Positions 43,750 through 52,027 of a stretch of DNA of 64,000 nt are shown piece by piece. Numbering within the stretch: position 1 is the first letter of the stretch; every line of letters starts with the position of its first letter. The notes beneath the pieces were generated by a model. It did not search any database, was not told the DNA's origin, and saw only the letters and a list, made by a program, of their open reading frames with translations. A program made the translations under genes and the position numbers. Origin of the DNA: Haloferax litoreum (lineage in GTDB: Archaea > Halobacteriota > Halobacteria > Halobacteriales > Haloferacaceae); assembly GCF_009674605.1 (NCBI RefSeq), contig NZ_WKJO01000002.1:248001-312000 (forward strand). Reading direction: 5' to 3'.

Positions 43750-44142
43750 GTGCCCCTATTACAGTTCGAAACGACCGTCGAGATGACTGTCCAGCAAAAG
43801 CGCTCGTTTGCAGATGCCGTCCGAACGTCGTACAGTAGACGCATGCAGACTGGTACGGGCCACGTCGCCGTCGTCATTCGACCCAGGGGAGCAGGAGAAC
43901 TATCGATAGGGAGACAAACCGACGACGACCGACTGCTGTTCTTGGACGCAGAGATTCGGAGTGGTCGAACGTTCGAACAGAAGCGGTCGTTCGCGCTCGA
44001 AGTCATGGACCTCACCGCAGACGAGTTCGACGTTCCCGAGCCAAATATGAAAGTCGTCTTCACGGAACACGAGGGTCGGCAAATGATGGGCTACGACCGT
44101 GTTGGTTCCGATTGGAACCCAGACGAAGAGACAGATACCTGA
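43750..44142 (+). CDS. tautomerase-superfamily protein
   Basis: A 130-residue protein beginning (GTG) MPLLQFETTVEMTVQQKRSF. Pro2, the catalytic base of 4-oxalocrotonate tautomerase and MIF-type enzymes once Met is removed, is in place. The first 60 residues form a beta-alpha-beta unit, and the second (LFLDAEIRSGRTFEQKRSFA, with MKVVFTEHEG) repeats it, giving a MIF-like double unit. It starts 48 bp after the preceding gene. Substrate unknown. Confidence 0.75.
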   Translation: MPLLQFETTVEMTVQQKRSFADAVRTSYSRRMQTGTGHVAVVIRPRGAGELSIGRQTDDDRLLFLDAEIRSGRTFEQKRSFALEVMDLTADEFDVPEPNMKVVFTEHEGRQMMGYDRVGSDWNPDEETDT

Positions 44143-44437
44143 GTTCGTGTGAGAGGGCTGGACTGGTAACTACTCGTGACTGAACAGGCGAAGAGTGGAT
44201 AGCGAGTCGCGTCAATACACCAACCAGTGTGGCCCCACGCTGATTTTCCACGGGGCGACTGCTTGGTTCTGTGAGAACAGGTGTATCCCACAGACAGAGC
44301 GGATTCCGCTTTCGAGCGACACAGAAGTCGGCGAGAGTCGAACAAGTAATCCGGGTCCCACAAATCGCTATTCTACAGCGTTCGAGGCAGATGCCTCGCG
44401 GCTTGACCCCGAGGCAATTCACTCACGGCTGGACAGA
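44143..44437. other. intergenic region, nothing recognised
   Basis: About 295 bp between convergent genes. Minus-strand frames here are Cys/Arg-rich and low in acidic residues, unlike haloarchaeal proteins. No repeat or RNA gene was recognised. Confidence 0.4.
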
Positions 44438-44932
44438 TTAGCGAACCGTCGGTTCTTCAGTCATCTCGGCGAACGCGACGGTCTGTTTGACGTCGGTTAT
44501 CTCGACTTCGACGTTGTCACCGGGTCGGGTGTCGGGAACGATGATAACGAACCCTCGTTCTACCTTCGCGATGCCATCGCCCTGGTCACCGAGCGTGTCG
44601 ATTGTAACCGAGCGGACGTCGCCTTCCTCGACAGGTGGACGCCGGGCACCATAACCCTGAGAGTTCGTTGGCTGCTGTTGCGAATTGGAGTTCTCCCACT
44701 CGTCTTCAGTTTGCGCCGATTCTGTCTCGTCCGTGTCAGTTGCCGACTCCGAAGTCTGCTCCGGCGGCGTCGACGTCTCGGCAGCGGTTAGCAACGCAAC
44801 TCGGTACGCCTCTTCAGTAGAGAGAGAACCACTTTCGACGAGTTCCTTCGGAATCGGGACGACGTAGCGGTTCCCGTCACGTTCGATAGACGCCTCGAAC
44901 AGTAGCCGTAGAGAGTCTGAAATACCAGTCAC
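44438..44932 (-). CDS. TRAM-domain protein
   Basis: A 164-residue protein from GTG 44932 (an ATG six codons earlier is an alternative). The N-terminal 50 residues (LRLLFEASIERDGNRYVVPI, then GSLSTEEAYRVALL) match the head of haloarchaeal TRAM proteins. A Ser/Thr/Glu/Gln-rich linker follows. Residues about 100-164 are a TRAM domain (VEEGDVRSVTIDTLGDQGDG, IAKVERGFVIIVPDTRPGD, VEVEITDVKQTVAFAE), a beta-barrel that binds RNA. Such proteins act as RNA chaperones in archaea. Confidence 0.83.
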   Translation of the reverse strand: MTGISDSLRLLFEASIERDGNRYVVPIPKELVESGSLSTEEAYRVALLTAAETSTPPEQTSESATDTDETESAQTEDEWENSNSQQQPTNSQGYGARRPPVEEGDVRSVTIDTLGDQGDGIAKVERGFVIIVPDTRPGDNVEVEITDVKQTVAFAEMTEEPTVR

Positions 44933-44950
44933 TAATCGGAGTATGAGCAA

Positions 44951-45293
44951 CAGTGGCTTAAATCATGGTGAATTTCGGGGGCTACGTGCTACTCAAGGGT
45001 GGTTTCTGCACTTTTCGTCCCATAGCGTGGATTCCACATGATTAGAATTATTTAAATTTTGTAAATTATTGTGGTTCGAGCTATCTCTCGGGGACTCACT
45101 ACACAGATTATTTGGATAATCCATTTTGGAGTTATCCAGCAATGAGAGGCACGAGAGGGCGCAATTAGACTGTCCCCATCATGTGGCAAAATTTAGATTA
45201 TCCAGATTATTTGAGCTACTCTCCAATTCAAGATAACCATAATTATTTCAAGAATGCCGAGAATCACACAGTGCGATACAACCTCAACTCACC
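44951..45293. other. AT-rich region upstream of parA, left arm of the repeat field
   Basis: The GC content falls sharply here. It holds copies of AGATTATTT/AAATAATCT-like motifs and their variants: near 45043-45060, 45105-45135, 45195-45215 and 45230-45250. TTATCCAGATTATTTGA at 45200-45216 is the best-formed copy. It is likely to contain the promoter and operator of parA, and perhaps part of the centromere. Confidence 0.5.
45039..45255. repeat. AT-rich phased repeats, left cluster (candidate partition site)
   Basis: Short imperfect repeats around GATTAT and TTATCC, spaced in steps of about 9 bases (for example ATTTAGATTATCCAGATTAT at 45190-45209). The same motif returns in a second cluster on the other side of the parA operon. 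Placement on both sides of a ParA gene is typical of centromere-like sites. Confidence 0.5.
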
Positions 45294-46157
45294 ATGTCAC
45301 GAGCAGTCAGCGTCTGTCTCCTCAAAGGCGGTATCGGAAAGTCGACGACTTCGATCAACCTCGCGCGCGAACTCGCCCACAGGGGCAACGACGTCCTTCT
45401 GATAGACTTGGACCCGAACGGGCACACGACCACTGGCCTCGGGTTTGGCGAAGAGTTCTATTCAGATGCGCACCTCGGCGACGTCCTCCTCGACGATGCC
45501 GAACTCGAACCGACAGAACTCATCCTCGAGACCGACTTCGAAATTGACCTACTGCCGGCGAACGACCGAATCGAGCAGGTAGAGTCAGACTTGGGCGGTG
45601 TCATGATGGGGTCTGCACGCCTCAAACAACGGGTGGTCGACCCGCTACTTGGTGACGAGTACGATTACGTCGTCGTCGACTGCCCGGCAGCACGTGGGAA
45701 ACTCAACGACAACGCGCTCTACGCGACACAGAACCTCGTGTTGCCGATGCGCCCAGAATCCGGTGCGCTCTCTGGTCTCGAGAAGACAGTCAAACGACTC
45801 ATCCAACCTGCTCGCGAACACTTCGACCTCGAAATTCTCGCCGTCGTGCCGACAGACCTCAGAGACCGAATCGACCACGAGCGACCGACTCGACGACTCA
45901 TCGAAGCTCTCGTTTCGAAGCCAAACATCGCGTCGAAGATCCCGAACTTTGGATACGTCGACCCCAGTTTCTTCGAGGCTATCGACGACGGGTCGTGGGA
46001 CGACGACCTGCCAAAGCCGGGGATTCGACACCGTTCCGCTATCGACGCGTCGATTCGGGAGCACATGCCGCTTCGGGATTACGATACTTCGTGTGACCAA
46101 CTCGAGTGCTACGACGAGTTGGCGCAAATCGTCGAGACCGGTGAGGTAGACCGATGA
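45294..46157 (+). CDS. parA: ParA-type partition ATPase
   Basis: A 287-residue Walker-type ATPase of the ParA/Soj (SIMIBI) family. The deviant Walker A is KGGIGKSTTSINLARELA at residues 11-28 (Lys11 is the signature Lys), followed by DVLLIDLDPNGHTTTGLGFG (A' motif), YDYVVVDCPAARG (Walker B region) and LPMRPESGALSGLEKT. There is no N-terminal helix-turn-helix, so it is the ParA Ib or Soj type. It forms an ATGA overlap with the following small gene. Together with the Orc gene 1.2 kb away it would segregate this replicon. Confidence 0.9.
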   Translation: MSRAVSVCLLKGGIGKSTTSINLARELAHRGNDVLLIDLDPNGHTTTGLGFGEEFYSDAHLGDVLLDDAELEPTELILETDFEIDLLPANDRIEQVESDLGGVMMGSARLKQRVVDPLLGDEYDYVVVDCPAARGKLNDNALYATQNLVLPMRPESGALSGLEKTVKRLIQPAREHFDLEILAVVPTDLRDRIDHERPTRRLIEALVSKPNIASKIPNFGYVDPSFFEAIDDGSWDDDLPKPGIRHRSAIDASIREHMPLRDYDTSCDQLECYDELAQIVETGEVDR

Positions 46158-46546
46158 GCGACGATCCCTTCGGAGACCTCGACGCCGCGATGGGAGACAG
46201 CGGCCCATCAACCCCAGATTCTGAAGCAGACGCAACTCAGGAACAAACGACAGAGACGGACGAACTACCAGAGACAGAGCAAGAGGTTTCAGAACGGTCC
46301 CCGCTCGAGGACCCTGCCTTCGAGTTCGACGAGACAGTTCACAAGGCACTCTACGTCCTCGAAGCCGTCGCAGCGGAGTTCGACGACATCATCACTTACG
46401 ATGTCGAGCGTGAACTCACCAGAGACCACGGGCTGAAGAATGTCAAAAAGAGCGAATTACACAACGCTGCGCTCGCCGTGATCGCAGAACATCCCGACTT
46501 GATCGTCGACAGGGTACTCGAGCAACGCGGCATCGACGACGAGTGA
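46154..46546 (+). CDS. small acidic partner of ParA, candidate DNA-binding partition protein
   Basis: A 130-residue protein that overlaps the parA stop by four bases. The first 55 residues are very acidic and low in complexity (Asp, Glu, Thr, Pro). Residues 60-130 are predicted helical: FDETVHKALYVLEAVAAEFD, DVERELTRDHGLKNVKKSEL, HNAALAVIAEHPDLIVDRVL. It has no ParB nuclease-fold or HTH motif that I can recognise. Its position is that of the adaptor (ParB/ParG type) in plasmid partition operons, so it may bind the AT-rich repeats nearby (inference). Confidence 0.75.
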   Translation: MSDDPFGDLDAAMGDSGPSTPDSEADATQEQTTETDELPETEQEVSERSPLEDPAFEFDETVHKALYVLEAVAAEFDDIITYDVERELTRDHGLKNVKKSELHNAALAVIAEHPDLIVDRVLEQRGIDDE

Positions 46547-47364
46547 AAGAATATCCAGATAATCCAAAGTACGCGAGTTATTCAAGGCAGGTGGGTTAGG
46601 ACAATTATCACAAGTACGTTCAGTCGTCTTCTGACCGTGAGCCAACAGTCGGTTTGGGCACAGTAATCTAGGTTGCCCAAAGGATTGAACATAGGTGGGT
46701 TCTTCAAAGAATCTGTATTTTTCACATAATTCAGATTATTTAGATGGTGTAGGGCAATTGAGATGGATTGAAACCACAAGTCAAGCAGGACTGCGGAAGA
46801 ACGCAAGTGTCTCGAATGATTTGAGTCTCCTGCATTACGCAGATAATCTATAATGAGTGAATAACGAAACGTCGACGGACGGACGACAGAGGGAGATAGA
46901 ACAGGAGTCTCCACGAGTACGACGTACTCCTTTTCAGAGGAGGCCCCACACGTCTCGAACAGTATCCAGAGCAACACATTATGTAGATTATTTCTACTAG
47001 GGGTCTACTTCGAAGAGTCCAGATAATCGGCCCACCAAGACCAAAACACCCGATTGTAAAGTACGTGGATACACCAGACGATCAACAGAACCCAAATAAT
47101 CTGCATTATTCAAACTATACAGATAGCGCGAGAGATATAGATTACCTCGCCCACTGCAGTCGTACTAGTAGCTGGGTGATTCACCCGGGAAAAACGATAT
47201 CGTCGGTGGACGCAGAATAATTTGAATGATTCAGATTATACAAATTACATGAAGTACATGAACTACGTATCTCGAAAAGAAGAATCGGCAGCAAATTCCT
47301 ACCGAGAGCGTCTGAGACACGAAGAGAAAAGTCGAGAATTACGAGCGATTCGGCGAGAGGGTCG
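46547..47364. other. AT-rich region between partition and replication genes
   Basis: About 820 bp of low GC content between the convergent parA operon and Orc gene. It contains many copies of the AGATTAT-type motif (listed as a repeat). Short open frames inside translate into peptides that are just the repeat (such as NLNYVKN and NLNHSNY). No convincing gene is seen. Confidence 0.6.
46550..47265. repeat. AT-rich phased repeats, right cluster (candidate centromere)
   Basis: Repeat copies in both directions: CCAGATAATCC (46555), TCAGATTATTTAG (46730), CAGATAATCTATAATG (46838), TAGATTATTTC (46984), CCAGATAATCGG (47019), AAATAATCTGCATTATTC (47093) and a 9-base-phased run GATTCAGATTATACA at 47229-47243 continuing to 47262. 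The motif also occurs left of parA. Repeated, phased AT-rich units between parA and orc fit a partition site or iteron field. Confidence 0.55.
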
Positions 47365-48597
47365 TCATTCGAGTGTAGAGATACGACTATCCCTGAGTAA
47401 CACCCGTTTGACGATGTCTGGGTCTTCGAGGAGTCGATGGGTTCCATGAACCCCCTGGCCACGACCACGACCCCGTACTTCAGATTGGATGACGTTGAGG
47501 AAGTCGAGTTCTTGAAGTAGTTCTTGGACTCGACGTTCAGAAAGTTGGTCCATGTCGAGGTCGTCCGCGACGGTGAGATACTGACGGTAGATTTTGTTCG
47601 TCGTTACCTCGGCAGTCTTCCGACCACCTGTCTGGAGAACGAGAGAGTACAGAACGGCTTTCGACTGTGTCGCGGTCCCCTCGAGGAGTTCACTGAATCG
47701 GTCGGCCTCACTTTTCTCTTTTGCCGCTCTCACGTGGTCGTCAGAGACGGTATCAGCACCCTCTTTCTGGGCAATTCGGCCAGCGTTGCGGAGGATGTCG
47801 ATAGCCTTCCGGGCGTCTCCGTGTTCCTGTGCTGCGAGTGCACTCGCGAGTGGAATGACGTCGTCCGTGAGCACACCGGGCTTGAACGCGTCCTTCCGGT
47901 TTTCGAGAATTTCGCGGAGTTGGTTCGCGTCGTACGACGGGAAGACGAGTTCGTCGTGGGCGAAACTCGATTTGACGCGTTCGGTCAATTCCTCGGGGTA
48001 GTCGATCTTGTTCGAGATGCCGATAATGCCGAGACGAGAGTCGACGATTTTCTGATTCTCGCCTGCACGCGAGAGTTTTCGAAGAACCTCGTCGTCGCGA
48101 AGCATGTCGATCTCGTCGAGAATGACGATGGTCACGTCAGAACAGGTGTCGAGGACTTGCCACAGTCGGTTGTAGTAATCACCAGTAGAGAGTCCACGCT
48201 CTGGAATCGACATCCCACTCTTCGAAGGGTCGTTCACCTGTGAGGCGAGCGTCTTGATGACCGACGCCTCGGTGTGTTGTTCACCACAGTCGATGACCGC
48301 GATTTCCACGTTTACGTCTTCACGACGTGCTTCGCTCTGTAACCGTTCGCTCACGAGACGTGCACTAAGTGTCTTTCCTGACCCGGTCTTTCCGAAAATA
48401 AACAGGTGGGTCGGTTCACGCCCGAAGATAGCGGGGTTGAGTGCCTGTGCGACCTTGGACATGTGCTCGTCACGGCCGACAATCTTGTCGGGGCCAGGTA
48501 AGTGCGAGATTTTGAGGATATCCTCGTTGGCGAAGATGGGTTGGTCGTAGCGAAAAAGTGGGTCTCGACCACCCCCATCAGTCTCGTCCGATGTCAT
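47365..48597 (-). CDS. orc: Orc1/Cdc6-type replication initiator
   Basis: A 410-residue AAA+ initiator. Walker A GKTGSGKT is at residues 69-76, Walker B LDEIDML near 160-166, sensor I in SRLGIIGISNKIDYP, and sensor II/arginine region in ALAAQEHGDARKAIDILRNA. The C-terminal 110 residues are the winged helix (VLYSLVLQTGGRKTAEVTTN onward) that binds origin boxes. The gene starts right beside a cluster of nine origin-box-like repeats, as is usual for cis-acting archaeal origins, and its promoter reads out of that origin. Confidence 0.95.
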   Translation of the reverse strand: MTSDETDGGGRDPLFRYDQPIFANEDILKISHLPGPDKIVGRDEHMSKVAQALNPAIFGREPTHLFIFGKTGSGKTLSARLVSERLQSEARREDVNVEIAVIDCGEQHTEASVIKTLASQVNDPSKSGMSIPERGLSTGDYYNRLWQVLDTCSDVTIVILDEIDMLRDDEVLRKLSRAGENQKIVDSRLGIIGISNKIDYPEELTERVKSSFAHDELVFPSYDANQLREILENRKDAFKPGVLTDDVIPLASALAAQEHGDARKAIDILRNAGRIAQKEGADTVSDDHVRAAKEKSEADRFSELLEGTATQSKAVLYSLVLQTGGRKTAEVTTNKIYRQYLTVADDLDMDQLSERRVQELLQELDFLNVIQSEVRGRGRGQGVHGTHRLLEDPDIVKRVLLRDSRISTLE

Positions 48598-48623
48598 ATG
48601 AGTTCGCTATTCATACCCATTCC

Positions 48624-48631
48624 TAATAAAA
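48624..48631 (-). promoter_or_regulatory. TATA-like box of the Orc gene
   Basis: On the minus strand TTTTATTA is centred about 30 bp before the Orc ATG at 48597, suggesting a near-leaderless transcript. It lies next to the first origin box (48648), so the initiator could repress its own gene. Confidence 0.5.
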
Positions 48632-48647
48632 GTGTAGGGGGTAGCTC

Positions 48648-49227
48648 CGCGATTGTAACACCAACCAAATAGCGACTTAGAGAACCCTCACTCGACAGTT
48701 CAGCATGTACTTAGTAGATTAGTAGTATCGCGCGAGTAACCCCGTCAGACACCACCCTCGCGATTGTAACCGAGAATATGGGGGACTACCATCGCGTTTG
48801 TAACTGTGCACATCTCCGATGCGAGGGAGGGACCACCTTCGCGTTTGTAACCTTCGATACTGCACACCCTACTCGAAGAGGGAGTAGTGGGAGACCACAG
48901 TCGCGAATGTATTCAGAGCGACGAAAGTTCCGTGGCACGTGAATCGAGGACAGAAGTCGCGATACTCGATAGACTGACCGGGGAGGAGACCACCCTCGCG
49001 TTTGTAAACACGAGAATTGTTCACAGTGGTTTACTCACATCACGATTCTCAGTCTGATTGGAGGTATCCGGCGATGTCAGACACACCACCTTCGCGAATG
49101 TAACTCGAAAACAGAGGGGCAACCCTCGACGAACCACCCACAAAAGGATGTTATTGCCGCATGATTTACAAACGCGAGGGGGGTGTGTAGAATCTTTCTA
49201 GAGTCTCGCGTAGCCGTTACAAACGCG
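48648..49227. repeat. origin-recognition-box-like repeats, nine copies
   Basis: Core CGCGWWTGTAAC in direct orientation at 48648-48659, 48759-48770, 48793-48804, 48840-48851, 48902-48913 (degenerate end), 48997-49008 (ends AAA) and 49093-49104; inverted at 49165-49176 and 49216-49227. Several copies are extended by ACCACCNT before the core (48751, 48832, 48990, 49084) and the inverted ones by the complementary AGGTGGTG or AGGGGGGTG. The extended 20-base unit resembles haloarchaeal ORBs in having a G-rich end and a core half. Confidence 0.85.
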
Positions 49228-49329
49228 AAGGTGGTGTGTGTGTACTCAATGAGTGACTAGAAGACTAGTGCTGCTCTAGTACTAGAGACAAAACAACGAC
49301 AACAACAGATTAGGACTAACTGAACTATG

Positions 49330-49896
49330 TTAACCGAGTAATCCTAAGTCGCTAACTCTCTCACCCACGACTTCAATCGCACGTTCGGCATCGGAAACCT
49401 CCTTCGCACCGGTGATCACGACCTTTCCACTCCCGAACATCAACACGACGACATTCGGTTCGTCGAGACGATACACGAGACCGGGGAATTGTTCAGGCTC
49501 GTACTCGACGTCTTCGAGACCGAGACCGACGGCGAGGGCGTTGAGGTTGAGCGTGTGCCGGAGGTCCGCACTCGAGACGATATTCTGGACTGTAATCTCG
49601 GGGTCGTCGGGAACGGGGAGTCCGAGTTCCTCGAACTCGTCGAACAAGATATCGAGAGCAGTGTTCACGCCAGCGACACTGTCTGCCCCAGTACAGACGA
49701 TTTTCCCGGACCGGAATACGAGACACGCCGACTTCGGGTCCGTCGTTCGGTACACCAGCCCAGGAAAGTTATCTGGGTCGTAGTCTGTCCCCTCCCAGTC
49801 GAGGGACAACTGTTCTAAGTCCAGTTCGATTCCAATCTGTGTGGAGGCGACGACGTTCTGTATCTGGATTGACTCGGCGGCATCCGCTTGCGACAT
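49330..49896 (-). CDS. tbp: TATA-box-binding protein (TBP)
   Basis: A 188-residue general transcription factor with the two direct repeats of the TBP saddle: IQNVVASTQIGIELDLEQLS and VQNIVSSADLRHTLNLNALA, each followed by FPGLVYR and an SGK-V-TGA strand (FRSGKIVCTGADS; FGSGKVVITGAKE). It is the normal archaeal length. Haloarchaea often carry several TBPs, some on megaplasmids; this one, adjoining the origin and with its promoter in the next gap, may be a specialised paralogue. Confidence 0.96.
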   Translation of the reverse strand: MSQADAAESIQIQNVVASTQIGIELDLEQLSLDWEGTDYDPDNFPGLVYRTTDPKSACLVFRSGKIVCTGADSVAGVNTALDILFDEFEELGLPVPDDPEITVQNIVSSADLRHTLNLNALAVGLGLEDVEYEPEQFPGLVYRLDEPNVVVLMFGSGKVVITGAKEVSDAERAIEVVGERVSDLGLLG

Positions 49897-49920
49897 GATG
49901 TGGATTAATTGACATTCATT

Positions 49921-49930
49921 CTTGTTAAAG
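49921..49930 (-). promoter_or_regulatory. TATA-like box of the TBP gene
   Basis: CTTTAACAAG on the minus strand is centred about 30 bp before the TBP ATG at 49896. Confidence 0.4.
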
Positions 49931-50029
49931 TACAGGGGTCGTTCCGAGCGTTCGACAGAGTAACACCAGATCCGCTAGTCTCATCTCTCTCGTTTGGTTT
50001 CGATGGACTCGATGAGTACCGCCTTGGAA

Positions 50030-50383
50030 TTAGTATCGGCCCTGGAGTTCGTCCATTTGGCACTGTACACACCGGTCGTTGGCGAAACACGACACGCTAT
50101 CGTACGGACAGTCGTATTCCTCGACCGACACGCTCATATTCCGTTTCCTGTCTTCCCACGCTGACTCCCACACGTCGATGTCCATCTCTGCAGAGGTAAA
50201 CACGACGTCGTCGTCTCTATCGATGATTTTGACCGCAGCCACTTCGTCTCGATGCTCTCTGACGACCTCGATTGCTTTGGTATACGACGAACATCTCATC
50301 TCCGTGGTCCCGTCGGAATCATGCAAGAGACGGACCCTAATCCGCCCATCGTAACTCTCGGTCGGGCGTGTCTCATCGACCAT
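50030..50383 (-). CDS. small hypothetical protein with a C-terminal Cys cluster
   Basis: A 117-residue acidic protein. The first 60 residues give a mixed alpha/beta pattern (RIRVRLLHDSDGTTEMRCSS; AVKIIDRDDDVVFTSAEMD). The C-terminal part holds four cysteines, CPYDSVSCFANDRCVQCQ (C-x6-C-x5-C-x2-C), which may bind zinc. I do not recognise the family. It is single-gene, between the TBP and flavin-oxidase-like genes. Confidence 0.7.
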   Translation of the reverse strand: MVDETRPTESYDGRIRVRLLHDSDGTTEMRCSSYTKAIEVVREHRDEVAAVKIIDRDDDVVFTSAEMDIDVWESAWEDRKRNMSVSVEEYDCPYDSVSCFANDRCVQCQMDELQGRY

Positions 50384-50523
50384 GCGTAGGTTGTTAGAAA
50401 GCTAGCTCAAAAACCTGTGTCCGACTCGAGTTCCTGTCTCCTTTCGTCGTTCTCACCACCTTCTTTCGTCCTCCTTTCACCTAATACCGTCTGCCGTACC
50501 ACTTCCACGACAACGTCGGCGAC

Positions 50524-50916
50524 TCAGTACGTATTCGAGGTAACAGTCCCGACACGTATCCGTACGAGTTCGTTTTCTGGCCACGCGGACTCGTCGGCAC
50601 CGTACTTGGTGTTGATTCGCCGAGTTGCATCACGTAATTGTTCGTCGTCGTCGACGACTGTCGCCGTCCCGAGTAACGTCACTCGCCACTGTGCCTGGCC
50701 GTCGATATCTTTCTGAATCGAGAGGGCGACGCGTGGATTCGACCGAATGTTCGAGAGTTTCCGTCCAGTAGTGAGGATTTCGACGACTGAATGCTCCGCG
50801 TCGAAGTAGTACCACACCGGTGCGACGTGGGGTCGTCCGTCGACGCACGTCCCTACGTGTGCCATCAGTGGTTCGCTCGTGAGCAGGTCGGCGACTTCCT
50901 CTGACACGTCCGTCAT
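50524..50916 (-). CDS. pyridoxamine 5'-phosphate oxidase-family protein
   Basis: A 130-residue split-barrel flavin-binding protein. Marks: LMAHVGTCVDGRPHVAPVWY (first strands), VEILTTGRKLSNIRSNPRVA (FMN phosphate-binding segment), LSIQKDIDGQAQWRVTLLGT and ATVVDDDE. Short, single-domain members such as this bind FMN, F420 or haem. Its reaction is not known. The protein ends with VRIRVGTVTSNTY, the usual closing strand. Confidence 0.85.
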   Translation of the reverse strand: MTDVSEEVADLLTSEPLMAHVGTCVDGRPHVAPVWYYFDAEHSVVEILTTGRKLSNIRSNPRVALSIQKDIDGQAQWRVTLLGTATVVDDDEQLRDATRRINTKYGADESAWPENELVRIRVGTVTSNTY

Positions 50917-51062
50917 ACATCGGATAGGCTCTCGGGCCGAAAAGGTCTATCTACGACATCGGTTGTCGACGCAACTCCCAGTCTAAGAGAGACGACTCTG
51001 CCGGAACTTTCGGGAGCTGATAATCGCTGAGCACGTGCTGAATACAGAGCGAAAGTCGGTCA

Positions 51063-51884
51063 CTACAGGTCGTACACGTCGGGACGGGTGTGCCTGAGAC
51101 TCTGCAGTTCCCGTCTCGTGTCTTCGAGATAGTCCATGTCGATAGTCGCCGTCACCACCTCTTCTGTATCTTTGGCTTTCGAGATGACGTTCCCCCACGG
51201 GTCGACGACCAGGGTTCGTCCGTATGTGGTCGGTGACGATGGCTTCTCGCCGATTTGTGCTGGTGCGATGACGTAGGACTGATTTTCTATCGCTCGCGCG
51301 CGGAGTAACGGTTCCCAGTGGTCTTTTCCGGTGAACATGGTGAACGCTGCAGGCACGAGAAGTACGTTGGCTCCGCGGTGTGCCATTGTCTGGTAGAGGT
51401 GTGGAAATCGAAGGTCATAGCAAATTGAGAGGCCAAACGTCGCGATATCGGTTTCGACAGTCACCGCTTCGGTCCCCGGAGCGACGCGTTCGGACTCTTC
51501 GTACTCGACGTCGCCGTCGAGTTCGATGTCGAATAGGTGTACCTTGCGATAGGTGTCCAGAACGTCACCCTCGGGGCCAATCATCACCGACGTATTGTAC
51601 ACACGGTCGGAGTCTGGGATGCGCTCGAAGAAACTCCCCGTGTGGATGTACAGGCCGTAGGCCTTCGCTTTCGCGGCAAATTGGTGGACTATCTCACCGT
51701 CTATCGACTCAGCTACGTCGGGGTACTGGTCCTTTGGTCCGATGTAACTCATCATCTCGGGGAACGCCACGAAGTCGGCCCCCACGTCTGCTGCTTGGTC
51801 GACGAACTCGAGTGCTCGTTCGACGTTGGCCCGTTTGTCGTCGTTCGAGTCCATCTGACATGCTGCGGCAACGAACTCACTCAT
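51063..51884 (-). CDS. nitrilase-superfamily amidase
   Basis: A 273-residue carbon-nitrogen hydrolase. The catalytic triad is complete: Glu43 in DFVAFPEMMSY, Lys114 in TYRKVHLFDIEL, and Cys155 in GLSICYDLRFPHLY. The motif CYDLRFPHLYQTMAHRGANV and the ending RPDVYDL match the Nit1/Nit2-type amidases that hydrolyse omega-amides of 2-oxo acids or deaminated glutathione. It diverges from an Lrp-type regulator, 143 bp away, which could control it. Confidence 0.92.
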   Translation of the reverse strand: MSEFVAAACQMDSNDDKRANVERALEFVDQAADVGADFVAFPEMMSYIGPKDQYPDVAESIDGEIVHQFAAKAKAYGLYIHTGSFFERIPDSDRVYNTSVMIGPEGDVLDTYRKVHLFDIELDGDVEYEESERVAPGTEAVTVETDIATFGLSICYDLRFPHLYQTMAHRGANVLLVPAAFTMFTGKDHWEPLLRARAIENQSYVIAPAQIGEKPSSPTTYGRTLVVDPWGNVISKAKDTEEVVTATIDMDYLEDTRRELQSLRHTRPDVYDL

Positions 51885-52027
51885 CCTTGCTAGTCGGTGC
51901 GTTGGCGAACCGTATGGTTTTGACCCTCCACAGGACGTTCGCGTTCCTACATTGACGACTTTCGCAATATATGGCTCAAGATGGACATTCGCAAAGTTCT
52001 AATGGTTCTAGTAGGCTCGTATGTGTA

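Larger units (their letters stand above)
48598..49329. other. candidate origin of replication
   Basis: The 730-bp gap between the Orc and TBP genes holds nine copies of the origin-box-like repeat TCGCGWWTGTAAC, seven in one direction on the left and two inverted on the right. Extra short AT-rich patches lie at about 48620-48632, 48705-48730 and 49245-49330. An Orc gene pointing away from a field of inverted boxes is the standard archaeal origin layout. No other gene fits in the gap. Confidence 0.8.

Noticed and set aside
44060..44422. Cys-rich minus-strand frames between the tautomerase and TRAM genes
   Set aside because: They lack acidic bias, overlap the tautomerase gene antisense and match no family I know.
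45181..45402. 73-residue frame beginning MWQNLDYPDYLSY before parA
   Set aside because: It consists of the repeat motif and overlaps the parA start in another frame.
47222..47449. 75-residue frame beginning MNDSDYTNYMKYMNY
   Set aside because: Its start is the AT-rich repeat itself and it runs into the end of the Orc gene on the other strand; probably not a gene.
48648..49227. CRISPR array reading of the nine repeats
   Set aside because: The repeats are short, differ in orientation and have irregular spacing; their place next to Orc fits origin boxes. No cas genes are present.
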